Shown here: positions 12,778-19,919 of the stretch, in pieces
Layout of the letters: each line of letters opens with the position of its first letter
Numbering within the stretch: the stretch's first letter is position 1
Origin: a virus
Strand: one strand, 5' to 3'
Virus record (IMG/VR): IMGVR_UViG_3300042691_013741
Span: 1 to 22,586 of that record
DNA: 22,586 bases
Notes under the pieces: model-generated
What the model saw: the letters and a program-made list of their open reading frames with translations, nothing else
The model's database searches: none
What the model was told of the DNA's origin: nothing
Translations under genes and position numbers: made by a program

Positions 12778-12804
12778 AACGCCCCGTTGCGGGATCTCCC
12801 CGCA
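12778..12804 (-). other. Tandem hairpins between lysis and early genes
   Basis: On the minus strand TGCGGG/CCCGCA with a 5-nt loop (12788-12804) is followed directly by AACG/CGTT with a 3-nt loop (12778-12788). They lie in the gap after the endolysin stop and before P3. They may end the late transcript, but there is no T-tract, so the role is uncertain. Confidence 0.4.
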
Positions 12805-12823
12805 CACCATCCGGCAAATTGTG

Positions 12824-13426
12824 CTATTCGCCCGCAGGCACCAGTCCAGATTCAAACAGTGCGGCCTCCTCCTCCCGACGCCTGCGCAACCCCTTGACTG
12901 TCGGCCAAAGCCTAGTCATGGCGCGCAGCTGCGCCGGAATCTTTGCAACGTCACCGGCGCGCAAGAGTTCTTGAATACGCGCCATTTCGGTTCTGCGTTC
13001 GCCGGTTAGTGAAGCACCGCGGTTGAACACCAGGCTAACCAGCGCTGCGGCACAATCGCCCGGCAGCCCTTCAGCTTGCGGGTAGATCCTGAGCGTCCTG
13101 AGATACCACGTCGGGATCGTCACCTCCTGAAACACTTCAATCGCTGCGGCCCACGGGATCCCGATGTGCCGGACATGCGGCAGTCGCTGCTGCGCCGCGG
13201 CGCCCTTGTGGCTACTGACGGACACGAGCAGCGCTAGGGCAGCGTCATTAACTCGGCCACGCCAGGCGCGTGTTGTTTCACCCGCGTGCGTGTGCCCGAG
13301 GTCCCAGCCGACTCCGATAGTAATGCCGGACTCGCCACCGGGCCATTCTGGGTTGGGGTCGTAATAAGACTCCCCGCCAGTTTCCCAGCGGATAATGGCT
13401 TCAATTCCGCGCTGGCTAAGATTCAT
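12824..13426 (-). CDS. Endolysin, T4-lysozyme/pesticin-like
   Basis: A 200-residue muramidase-like endolysin that would cleave host peptidoglycan at lysis. Likely catalytic Glu15 lies in IIRWETGGES; Asp23 follows, then SGITIGVGWDLGH (about 33-45) with Thr36, the pattern E...D...T of the T4 lysozyme and pesticin group. The C-terminus has the usual AALVSLVFNRGASL and RRTEMARIQELL, then TRLWPTVKGLRRRREEEAAL. There is no signal peptide, so it would depend on a holin. It is the last gene of the lysis cluster; its start overlaps the end of a small gene upstream. Confidence 0.88.
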   Translation of the reverse strand: MNLSQRGIEAIIRWETGGESYYDPNPEWPGGESGITIGVGWDLGHTHAGETTRAWRGRVNDAALALLVSVSSHKGAAAQQRLPHVRHIGIPWAAAIEVFQEVTIPTWYLRTLRIYPQAEGLPGDCAAALVSLVFNRGASLTGERRTEMARIQELLRAGDVAKIPAQLRAMTRLWPTVKGLRRRREEEAALFESGLVPAGE

Positions 13427-13637
13427 CGTCCTCCTCCTCGGTTAGTTCGGCTTCTGTCGGGTGCTCGGACCAGCGCATCGCCTGGTACATGCGTGCGTAA
13501 AGGCTCCCAGATCCCGCTTCAAAAGTCTGGTAGGTGTCAGTGTCGCTGTCGTGCGCCAGCACTTGGACGCAATCAAAATACTCGCCCAAGTCAGCGGCAA
13601 TACGCTCAAGGTGCGCTTGTTTTTCGTCAGTGGTCAT
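13416..13637 (-). CDS. Acidic small protein upstream of the endolysin
   Basis: A 73-residue acidic protein (many Asp and Glu, ending ELTEEEDDES). No family is recognised. Its stop overlaps the endolysin start and its start overlaps the preceding gene's stop (ATGA), so it is translated with the lysis genes. It may be a structural or lysis-timing accessory, but nothing in the sequence shows which. Confidence 0.7.
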   Translation of the reverse strand: MTTDEKQAHLERIAADLGEYFDCVQVLAHDSDTDTYQTFEAGSGSLYARMYQAMRWSEHPTEAELTEEEDDES

Positions 13638-13858
13638 AGTTTGCCAATGTGGTAGTGATTCATTTTTAACATTTTGCCATCTTTGGCCACGGCATTGTAT
13701 TTACGCACCTCAAACCGCTTGCGCTCCACAAAATTCTCAACCGCAGTGCGTTTTGCACCTAGCAACTGCATGAGTTGTTGCAAGTTGTACCAGCCTTCCG
13801 GCGCGGTTTCGCCGATGAGCTCAGCTTTTAGTTGCTCCAACAATGTTTGTTTTTTCAT
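13634..13858 (-). CDS. Small protein with possible winged-helix fold
   Basis: A 74-residue protein, with its start at 13858 (MKKQTLLEQL); the longer frame to 13954 is inside the phosphoesterase gene. It has a helix-turn-helix-like core: GWYNLQQLMQLLGAKRTAVE, then NFVERKRFEVRKYN and a closing strand, suggesting a small wHTH DNA-binding protein. Its place between the phosphoesterase and the lysis genes is unusual for a regulator, so it may instead be a structural accessory. Confidence 0.7.
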   Translation of the reverse strand: MKKQTLLEQLKAELIGETAPEGWYNLQQLMQLLGAKRTAVENFVERKRFEVRKYNAVAKDGKMLKMNHYHIGKL

Positions 13859-14604
13859 ATCGGCAACTTGAAGTCTCCGGCTTTTGTTTCCTTGGCAAGC
13901 CAGACCACAGTTTCGGAGTCGCAAAATTCTCCGAACCCCATGCCCCTTGACCAACTGGTTGTTGCCCTGCGGTTTGCACAGTAGCCGAGCTGGTTAACGT
14001 CCCCCAACCAGCCCACGCAGTAACCTGTCGGGTGAGAGCGGTTTCTGCCCTCGGCCTGCGTCACGCGGTGCAGGTGCGCTATAATTACCTTAGTCGTTCC
14101 GCTTGGACCGCACACGGCCTCCGCATGATCGCGTACGGCCTGCTCATTGCACATGTACCCGTGCCCAAAAAGCGTGTCTCCTAACTGCCGCCATCCGTGC
14201 TGGAAATTGTAGTCCACCACCTCGCACCGCATGCGGCGTGCTTGGTCAGTGATCTGCCCCATCACACGGCCCGCCAGTGCGGCCACAATGGCCCGAGGTG
14301 ATTCCATCAGCGTATTTAGGCGGGCCTCATGGTTGCCGAGGAAATAAAGCTGCGGCGCCAGTTGGTGCAGGAACGCAAGCCCGTCTTGGAGGTCGCCCTC
14401 GGGGTCCACGGCGTCATCTGCTGTGCCCGCTGCACCGGCCCGCAAGCACGCCAGATCAATGGCGTCGCCCAAGTGGATCGTCGTGTGTGGCTTCCATCGG
14501 GCCTTGAAAGCCAGCACCTTTTTTAGCAGCGCCTGGTCCGCGTGGTGCCCGTGCGAGCACCCAACGGCCAAAAACCGCTTCCATGCCCGCGTGATGTTCG
14601 CCAT
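13855..14604 (-). CDS. Calcineurin-like metallophosphoesterase
   Basis: A 249-residue protein of the metallophosphoesterase superfamily, seen in phages and often linked to nucleic-acid or nucleotide processing. Motifs: AVGCSHGHHAD (about 14-23), HLGDAID (44-50), FLGNHE (88-93), FGHGYM (146-151) and AHLHRV (176-181), the metal ligands of the fold. The first motif is unusual: where the family has D-x-H, this reads CSHGH, so one metal ligand may be replaced. The start at 14604 is chosen because the preceding gene ends 4 bases before it. It lies just upstream of the lysis genes. Confidence 0.82.
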   Translation of the reverse strand: MANITRAWKRFLAVGCSHGHHADQALLKKVLAFKARWKPHTTIHLGDAIDLACLRAGAAGTADDAVDPEGDLQDGLAFLHQLAPQLYFLGNHEARLNTLMESPRAIVAALAGRVMGQITDQARRMRCEVVDYNFQHGWRQLGDTLFGHGYMCNEQAVRDHAEAVCGPSGTTKVIIAHLHRVTQAEGRNRSHPTGYCVGWLGDVNQLGYCANRRATTSWSRGMGFGEFCDSETVVWLAKETKAGDFKLPI

Positions 14605-14608
14605 AGGC

Positions 14609-14842
14609 TTACACCCGAGCCAGAAACGTAATGCCAGCACCCGGCACGCGAGGCAGGCGCCCCTGCGCGTCGTAGATGCCGCTGTACGGACTAATCTTGT
14701 CAGGCGGCAATCCCACGCCGTCCATCCCCGCGGGCGGGAGCACACGCTTTACGGCTGCGAGGATTTGCAGCCCAGCGGGAGGAGTTGCGCCCAGATAGCG
14801 GGCCTGCATCGCCGGGATCACCGGCACGGGAAGGACGGTCAT
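14609..14842 (-). CDS. Hypothetical small protein
   Basis: A 77-residue protein, proline- and glycine-rich (PVPVIPAMQARYLGATPPAG, then PPDKISPYSGIYDAQGRLPR), and not recognised. It may be a minor tail or baseplate component, since it sits between fibre and lysis genes. Its start overlaps the preceding stop (ATGA). Confidence 0.65.
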   Translation of the reverse strand: MTVLPVPVIPAMQARYLGATPPAGLQILAAVKRVLPPAGMDGVGLPPDKISPYSGIYDAQGRLPRVPGAGITFLARV

Positions 14843-15021
14843 AGTAGTGGCTTCTGTCCCCGCTCGTTGCGGATCACGTCGATCACGCCAAAGATGCCAA
14901 GGATGGCGTCCATGGTCGTATTGCCGACGCCGGTGGAGTAAAGCCCGAGGGCTGCGCCCATCTTTGCAAGCCCAAGCCAGGTAGAAGGCTGCCTAACGTA
15001 GTTTTTGAGAGTCTGTTTCAT
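14839..15021 (-). CDS. Small membrane protein, possible holin
   Basis: A 60-residue protein whose middle (about residues 12-47) is mostly hydrophobic: TWLGLAKMGAALGLYSTGVG, then TTMDAILGIFGVIDVIRNERG. This fits one or two membrane helices with a charged C-terminal tail, as in small phage holins. The start at 15021 is chosen over the upstream frame to 15093, which is inside the next gene. It overlaps that gene by 29 nt, typical of lysis cassettes, and may be the holin or its partner. Confidence 0.65.
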   Translation of the reverse strand: MKQTLKNYVRQPSTWLGLAKMGAALGLYSTGVGNTTMDAILGIFGVIDVIRNERGQKPLL

Positions 15022-15181
15022 GATTTTCGGTGTGTTGGAAAAGTCGTTCCCAGAGTGCCTTGCGGTCAGCTTCGCATTCGCGGATTTTGCCATTGAGATA
15101 CCAAACTGCTGCCAGCGTAAGGGCCATAGAAAGCCCCTGCGCGGCTGCCTGTTGGGCTATGAGGTCGAAGAGTTGGGTCAT
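14993..15181 (-). CDS. Single-segment membrane protein, BhlA/UviB-like
   Basis: A 62-residue protein with an N-terminal amphipathic stretch (QLFDLIAQQAAAQG), one membrane helix (LSMALTLAAVWYLN, about residues 18-31) and a charged coiled-coil tail (IRECEADRKALWERLF). This layout matches BhlA/UviB-type holin-like proteins. Its start is coupled to the fibre gene stop (TAATG). Together with the next small membrane protein it would make the membrane part of the lysis system. Confidence 0.65.
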   Translation of the reverse strand: MTQLFDLIAQQAAAQGLSMALTLAAVWYLNGKIRECEADRKALWERLFQHTENHETDSQKLR

Positions 15182-16854
15182 TAGAAGTAGGTGGTGACAA
15201 TCACGATGCCCTGCGCCCCTGCACCGCCTGCACCAGAGTTGCCGACGTTGTCAAGCGCAGCGCCTCCACCCCCGCCTCCTCCGCCGTAAAGCCCACCATT
15301 GCCACCGTTTCCAGCGTTTCCAGTGACGCTAGACCCACCGCCTGCGCCTGCGCTGCCACTAGCAGTAAACCCTGCAGTGACGCTTGGAGCAGATGCACCG
15401 TTGCCCCCAATTGTGCCGCCTGAGGCGGTTCCACCAGTAAGCCAAGTGCCAAGCTGGGTTCCCCCTGAGCTTCCAGTAAATCCAACGGTTGCAGAAGCTG
15501 GAAGCCCGCCGCCAGCGCCGCCGCCAGCGCCGCCAACAGTTATATTTGACCCACTACTAAGAACTCCTGCACCTGCGCCTCCCGCAGATCCGTTAGCGCC
15601 TTGGAACATGGCGCGGGCACTTGAAGAAGCCCCAGCAGGTCCACTTGCGGTTGTTGCAGCCGCAGCGGCTCCGCCTCCCGACACTTGTATCCAATTTCCA
15701 AAGGAAGAATTTCCTCCAGCAACGCCAGCGGTTCCGTTTGTCGTATTAATTGCAACTGACGCGCCACCAGTCCCTCCGCTTCCGACAATAACAGTTTCAG
15801 TCGATCCCAAAATTGAAGCTGCAATATCACGAACTGAATATGATCCACCACCGCCACCACCGCCGCCAGATGCTTGCGATGAAACGCCCGCTTTGCGACC
15901 AGAGGCCCCGCCGCCGCCGCCAGAAATCACGACAACATTCACCGCTTTCGCTCCCGCCGGTTTTGTCCATGTAAACGTTCCCGCCGTGCTGTACACGTCC
16001 ACCTGAGCCTGTGCAGCTTTTGCCGCCAGTGCGTCTGTCAGCCCGCTGATTTTACTCTGCGCAATAGCCGCGTTGGCGTCCACGTCTGCATCAACCAGCA
16101 AGCTGGCCGGTGATTGTAGCGTGCCAGCCACGTTTTTCCAGAGCCCTGTGCCTGCTACCAGCCCGAGAGATGTGTGGACATGGCTGGGCGTGTTGTTGCC
16201 AAACTCGCCAGTGACGCTGTGCCCATTGCCGGTTGCGTAGGCTTCGAGGGTCACATAAATGCGGTCAGTTACCAGCATGGCGGTCTCGGGCACTAGGACA
16301 GAAATCCCGACTAGTGCAGAAGTCTGGCCAATGGTCACCGCTGCCGAGGTCGCAAGCAGCGTCGGAGCGTTGCTGCCGTCGTATTTGTAAACCTTTGCAC
16401 GGACGCTGTTGCTGTGGTTATTGTCAGCCACACCGGAGAGCCAGACGTTAAAGTCCCACAGGCCAGCCGGGATGTCAGTTGAGCCGGGATCTTGCGGCGT
16501 GGACTCGGTGACAAAGCCCGCAAACTGCGTCCACGTCGTCGGCGTCAGCGTCCCACTCGCTGCGGTCGTCTGGCTTGCGTCAGCACTGCGACCAAGCTGC
16601 TTGGGAGTCCCCGGCAGATTGGTTGTTGGTGCGTCTGCGTCGGTGCCCTGGTTGAGATAGTAGGTCAGCCCGTTAGCTCCGCCTCCGCCGCCGCTAGACG
16701 GCGTTGCTGGCGTCCAAGCCGTGCCACTCCACACGAGCGTCTGCCCGCTGGTTGGTGCCGTTGCCGCCACCGCGTTGCCTTTGAGCTTGTCCACGCTTGT
16801 GGAGTGCAGCCCGCCGGACACGTCGCCGGTAATGATTGGAGAGTTGAGCGGCAT
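15181..16854 (-). CDS. Tail-fibre protein with glycine-rich C-terminus
   Basis: A 557-residue fibre-like protein. The N-terminus (IITGDVSGGLHST) leads to a linker LKGNAVAATAPTSGQTLVW with SGTAWTP (about 24-49), shared in form with two neighbours. A folded middle follows (about 60-250), then from about residue 300 a long glycine-rich part (many GGGGG and GGAGG runs) that starts TWTKPAGAKAVNVVVISGG. This matches the phage glycine-rich tail domain, which forms polyglycine-type helices at the receptor-binding tip. It ends in VTTYF. It is the last of the fibre genes, overlapping the holin-like gene. Confidence 0.85.
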   Translation of the reverse strand: MPLNSPIITGDVSGGLHSTSVDKLKGNAVAATAPTSGQTLVWSGTAWTPATPSSGGGGGANGLTYYLNQGTDADAPTTNLPGTPKQLGRSADASQTTAASGTLTPTTWTQFAGFVTESTPQDPGSTDIPAGLWDFNVWLSGVADNNHSNSVRAKVYKYDGSNAPTLLATSAAVTIGQTSALVGISVLVPETAMLVTDRIYVTLEAYATGNGHSVTGEFGNNTPSHVHTSLGLVAGTGLWKNVAGTLQSPASLLVDADVDANAAIAQSKISGLTDALAAKAAQAQVDVYSTAGTFTWTKPAGAKAVNVVVISGGGGGASGRKAGVSSQASGGGGGGGGSYSVRDIAASILGSTETVIVGSGGTGGASVAINTTNGTAGVAGGNSSFGNWIQVSGGGAAAAATTASGPAGASSSARAMFQGANGSAGGAGAGVLSSGSNITVGGAGGGAGGGLPASATVGFTGSSGGTQLGTWLTGGTASGGTIGGNGASAPSVTAGFTASGSAGAGGGSSVTGNAGNGGNGGLYGGGGGGGGAALDNVGNSGAGGAGAQGIVIVTTYF

Positions 16855-16855
16855 T

Positions 16856-18157
16856 TTAGTAAGTGATTGTGATGCTGGCGTTTCCTTCGCCTTCAGAAAT
16901 TACGATAGACACTTGCCCGCCTGCGTAGGCTGAGAAGTCTGCTGCGCCGTTAAATGTCTGGCCTGCAGTTCCTGCGGTGCCTTGCGTTCCAGTTCCGCCT
17001 GCGCCGGGTGCGCCTGACATTGCTGGCGAAGATCCGAAGGGATTTCCACCACCCCCACCTCCACCCCCACTGCGAAACCCACCGCCACCGCCACCGCCAC
17101 CGCCGACAGCGTTGCTGTCGTTAACGCCAGCATTCCCCCCGGCACCGCCAGAAGCATCGTTTCCAACGCCACCAGCGCCACCAAGCCCCGCGCTTTGATC
17201 TCCTCCTGCCCCAGCAGTTCCACCTCCAGCAGCGCCGCCAATTCCGCTTGCAAGCCCAGCACCGCCTCCAGCAGGGCCAGAACCTGCCGCGCCATCAAGT
17301 CCAGATTGGCCTACTGCGCCACCTCCGCCGCTGCCACCGCCACCGAACCCTTTAAGCCCCTTTATTCCGCCACCGCCGCCAGTAAGGGCCAAAGAAATTG
17401 CTGAAACTGTTAGGCTTTTACCAGCTACACCATCAATCCCATCCTCTCCATCCGCTCCATTTGCGCCTTGAGTTGGCGGAATTAATTCCTGCAAATCGTA
17501 GTCAAAATAACCTACGTTGCCAGTTGCGCCTGCTGCGCCGTTTGTGCCTGCCGTTCCTGCACTTCCATCGCCTGCTGTTGCAGAAATTGCCGCATAACGC
17601 ACGGACGCCGGGACACTCCACAAATGCGTGCCGACTGTGTTAAATGTGACGCTGCCGCCCCCGCCCTGCGGTTCCCATTTTGAGGTTGTCGCGTTCCAGG
17701 CCAAAAACTGCGCGTTGGTCGGAGCAGTGTCAGCAACGTCGCGACCTTGGATCTGGATTGCATTGCCATCCCCACCGCCGCCAGAGCCTGCTACAATGGC
17801 TCGGATGCTAATTAGCTCCCCCGCTGTTGGAGCCTCCACAAACGTGATGGTGCCGCCCGCAGTCGAGGTCACTGCGTACTTGCTCGGAGGCTGGTCAATG
17901 CCGCCCACGCTCACTATGTAGCCGCCGTCGGCAGTCCCGTTGTACCCCGTAAAAGCAAACGCCGTGGTCGTGCCGTCACCAGTTGCCTCGGTGACGGTAG
18001 TGCCCGCCGCGGTTGGCGGGTTGAGCAACATCACGGCGGTGTCACCGCCTAGGAAAAGCTCCCCTGTGGCGGTGTTGACGGCCAGCTCGCCAACGGTCAA
18101 GGAGGACGGGTTGCCCGTCGCTCCTGACCTTTTGCGTGGGATAATCGGGAATGCCAT
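16856..18157 (-). CDS. Second glycine-rich tail-fibre protein
   Basis: A 433-residue fibre-like protein that starts MAFPIIPRKRSGATG, like its upstream neighbour. VGELAVNTATGELFLG (about 22-37) is the usual N-terminal fibre motif. Next is a beta-rich part AFAFTGYNGTADGGYIVSVG leading to VEAPTAGELISIRAIV, then a linker IQGRDVADTAPTNAQFLAW (about 136-154), and a glycine-rich C-terminus (about 255-400). It ends ITITY. The glycine-rich ends of the two fibres are alike in composition but not in order of blocks, suggesting an old duplication with divergence. Confidence 0.85.
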   Translation of the reverse strand: MAFPIIPRKRSGATGNPSSLTVGELAVNTATGELFLGGDTAVMLLNPPTAAGTTVTEATGDGTTTAFAFTGYNGTADGGYIVSVGGIDQPPSKYAVTSTAGGTITFVEAPTAGELISIRAIVAGSGGGGDGNAIQIQGRDVADTAPTNAQFLAWNATTSKWEPQGGGGSVTFNTVGTHLWSVPASVRYAAISATAGDGSAGTAGTNGAAGATGNVGYFDYDLQELIPPTQGANGADGEDGIDGVAGKSLTVSAISLALTGGGGGIKGLKGFGGGGSGGGGAVGQSGLDGAAGSGPAGGGAGLASGIGGAAGGGTAGAGGDQSAGLGGAGGVGNDASGGAGGNAGVNDSNAVGGGGGGGGGFRSGGGGGGGGNPFGSSPAMSGAPGAGGTGTQGTAGTAGQTFNGAADFSAYAGGQVSIVISEGEGNASITITY

Positions 18158-18160
18158 GGC

Positions 18161-19108
18161 TTAGTAAGTCCCTGCGCTTGCGACAGTTGCGGTGCCGTCT
18201 TCTGCGATTTCAATCGAAGCGGATGACTTCACACCGCCCACCACCGTAGACGTGCCCGGAATGATCTTGGCAGCACCCGCGCCCGAAACGAAAAGGCCGT
18301 TAGTCGAAAGCGGGTCAATGCTCAAAACCCCAAGCTGCGCCGTGGTGGCAATTGCCAACTGCGTAGTGGAGATCTGCCCCAGCACGTTAAGCTGCGGCAC
18401 CTTGCCAGCCTCGGAAAGCTCAGTGATCTGCGTGGTGCTCAGTGCGCCAATGTCCGCCGGGGTCAGCACCACATTTCCCGCTGCCGTTGGTGCCACAGAG
18501 TTGACGGACCGCACCTCAGATTTTGCGCCGTCGATAAAGTCCCATGTCGTGCCATTGTAGGCGATCATGTCGCCAGCCTGCACATAAGTTTGGCCATCAA
18601 TTGCGGGGTCAAGCGCCGCGCTATTGGCGGCAATGTAGTAGTCACCTGTGGCCGCAGTCCCACTGCCGACAACTCCCCCCGATGCAATAACCGGCGAGCT
18701 ATTGACCGTCCAAGCTCCCCTGTATGTCAGCGCACCAGCCACGCCGGCGGGCAACATGGTGGACGGGATCTTGCCGTCAACGCCCAACTGCGGGATCAGC
18801 CCAGCCACCGGCGCAGTCGTAAGCGCTGGCCCCATTTCGGCCGTGGTCAAATTGGGGATCTGATCTATTGCAATTTTCCCAGTCAAGGTCAGCTGCGGAA
18901 TCTTGCCAGGATCATTGAGCTGAGTGATGTCGTTGGTCGTCAGCGCGTTAGGCGTCCCCGACACTTCGACCACGCCCGAGTTGGCTTTCATGTAAACTTT
19001 ACCCGTCTGGGTGTTTACAGCAATTTCTGCAAGCTGCATGGAGCCAGCAAGAGGCGCCGCTTGACTGGTCGTTATTGCGTTACGGAGAGGAATGATCGGG
19101 AATGCCAT
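18161..19108 (-). CDS. Third tail-fibre protein, MAFPIIP family
   Basis: A 315-residue fibre-like protein sharing the MAFPIIP start and the LAEIAVNTQTGKVYMKA motif with the next gene. Two LxxPGKIPQLT/GKVPQLN units suggest an internal repeat (about 65-73 and 235-246). The central module ALTYRGAWTVNSSPVIASGG to DMIAYNGTTWDF (about 128-192) is the fibre domain often seen as YKGTW...GDxVxYNGTxW in tail proteins, and a divergent copy is present in the large protein at 19916-21211. There is no glycine-rich end; it closes with ASAGTY. Confidence 0.82.
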   Translation of the reverse strand: MAFPIIPLRNAITTSQAAPLAGSMQLAEIAVNTQTGKVYMKANSGVVEVSGTPNALTTNDITQLNDPGKIPQLTLTGKIAIDQIPNLTTAEMGPALTTAPVAGLIPQLGVDGKIPSTMLPAGVAGALTYRGAWTVNSSPVIASGGVVGSGTAATGDYYIAANSAALDPAIDGQTYVQAGDMIAYNGTTWDFIDGAKSEVRSVNSVAPTAAGNVVLTPADIGALSTTQITELSEAGKVPQLNVLGQISTTQLAIATTAQLGVLSIDPLSTNGLFVSGAGAAKIIPGTSTVVGGVKSSASIEIAEDGTATVASAGTY

Positions 19109-19117
19109 GGTCGTATT

Positions 19118-19363
19118 TTAGTAAGTTCCTGCGGTGTAGTTAACCGGCACCCACTCGGTGCCGTTGAATTGGTAAATTTGATCTGCTGCTGGTGTTGCTT
19201 CGGCAACCTGCTTGCCGCGAATGCCGACGACGGTGGCAGTATTGATGCCAGACTCGGCAACAATGCGCACGTCGCCCACTACGGTGCCGAGACTGCCCGG
19301 CATACCAGGCACGCCTGTCAAAAGTGTGACCACTAGAGGGCCGCAAGAGTTGTCGCAGCTCAT
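19118..19363 (-). CDS. Short fibre-related protein
   Basis: An 81-residue protein built mainly from the linker module seen in the fibres: IRGKQVAEATPAADQIYQFN with GTEWVPV (about 48-74), closing in YTAGTY like its neighbour's SAGTY. The N-terminus has two cysteines (MSCDNSCG). It may be a small fibre or spike cap, or a remnant of a longer fibre. Confidence 0.7.
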   Translation of the reverse strand: MSCDNSCGPLVVTLLTGVPGMPGSLGTVVGDVRIVAESGINTATVVGIRGKQVAEATPAADQIYQFNGTEWVPVNYTAGTY

Positions 19364-19364
19364 G

Positions 19365-19685
19365 TCAGGAAATGGTTACGCGGGCCTCTATAAGGCGGAT
19401 GTCCCAGCCATCAGGCCGCTGGACGTTAATGGTTAGCACGGCGCCAAACTGCGCCGAGAGAAGAGCGGTCTGCGTGTTACTCAGCCGGAGGGAAACCGTT
19501 TCGGGGGTCGCCCGCACGATGCTGGGCGTCGTCAGTGCCACGCCAGCGGCGGTCTTGAGCGTGACGGCCACAAACCAGTTGGTGAGGTCGGAGCATGCGC
19601 TGCATGGCCCGTCCTCCTGAAGCTGGAACGAAAAGTCCCAGTCGGTCCCGCGCTGGATTGTGGAGGATGTTTGGACGGCGACCAT
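19365..19685 (-). CDS. Small tail-associated beta-rich protein
   Basis: A 106-residue protein with a beta-sandwich look: QRGTDWDFSFQLQ, then FVAVTLKTAAGVALTTPSIV, VSLRLSNTQTALLSAQFG and DIRLIEARVTIS at the end. This resembles small phage Ig-like or tail-accessory domains that occur just before the fibre genes. Two cysteines (CSAC) are near residue 30. No name can be assigned. Confidence 0.72.
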   Translation of the reverse strand: MVAVQTSSTIQRGTDWDFSFQLQEDGPCSACSDLTNWFVAVTLKTAAGVALTTPSIVRATPETVSLRLSNTQTALLSAQFGAVLTINVQRPDGWDIRLIEARVTIS

Positions 19686-19919
19686 CTACCTAGGGGTGTG
19701 GGACAAGTAATTTTGGGCCGAGTCACAGCAGCCCGACACTGGCTGTGCGCCCGCGGGCCACGCCCTGGCGGCGATCTCGTCAGGGGCTGATGGGAGTGCG
19801 CCCAGCGGGCACGGCGGTGCCGGTGCGTAGATCTGCCAGCGGGCAACACAGCCAGTGTGCTGGTGGCAGTTGATGCAGGTCAAGACTCGCTTTTGGACGA
19901 TCCACGTTGGCGTTGTCAT
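19686..19919 (-). CDS. Cysteine- and proline-rich small protein
   Basis: A 77-residue protein with five to six cysteines (CINCHQHTGC, later PC and CC) and a proline-rich middle (APAPPCPLGALPSAP). A zinc or disulfide site is possible. Its start overlaps the preceding gene's stop (ATGA) and its stop abuts the next start, so it belongs to the same transcript. Function is unknown. Confidence 0.7.
   Translation of the reverse strand: MTTPTWIVQKRVLTCINCHQHTGCVARWQIYAPAPPCPLGALPSAPDEIAARAWPAGAQPVSGCCDSAQNYLSHTPR

Noticed and set aside
15299-16006. Long proline-rich plus-strand frame (about 235 codons)
   Set aside because: It is the reverse complement of the glycine-rich fibre tail (GGN codons read as CCN); proline runs are a direct consequence.
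17070-17110. CCGCCACCGCCA-type microsatellite
   Set aside because: It encodes glycine runs of the fibre tail and needs no separate explanation.
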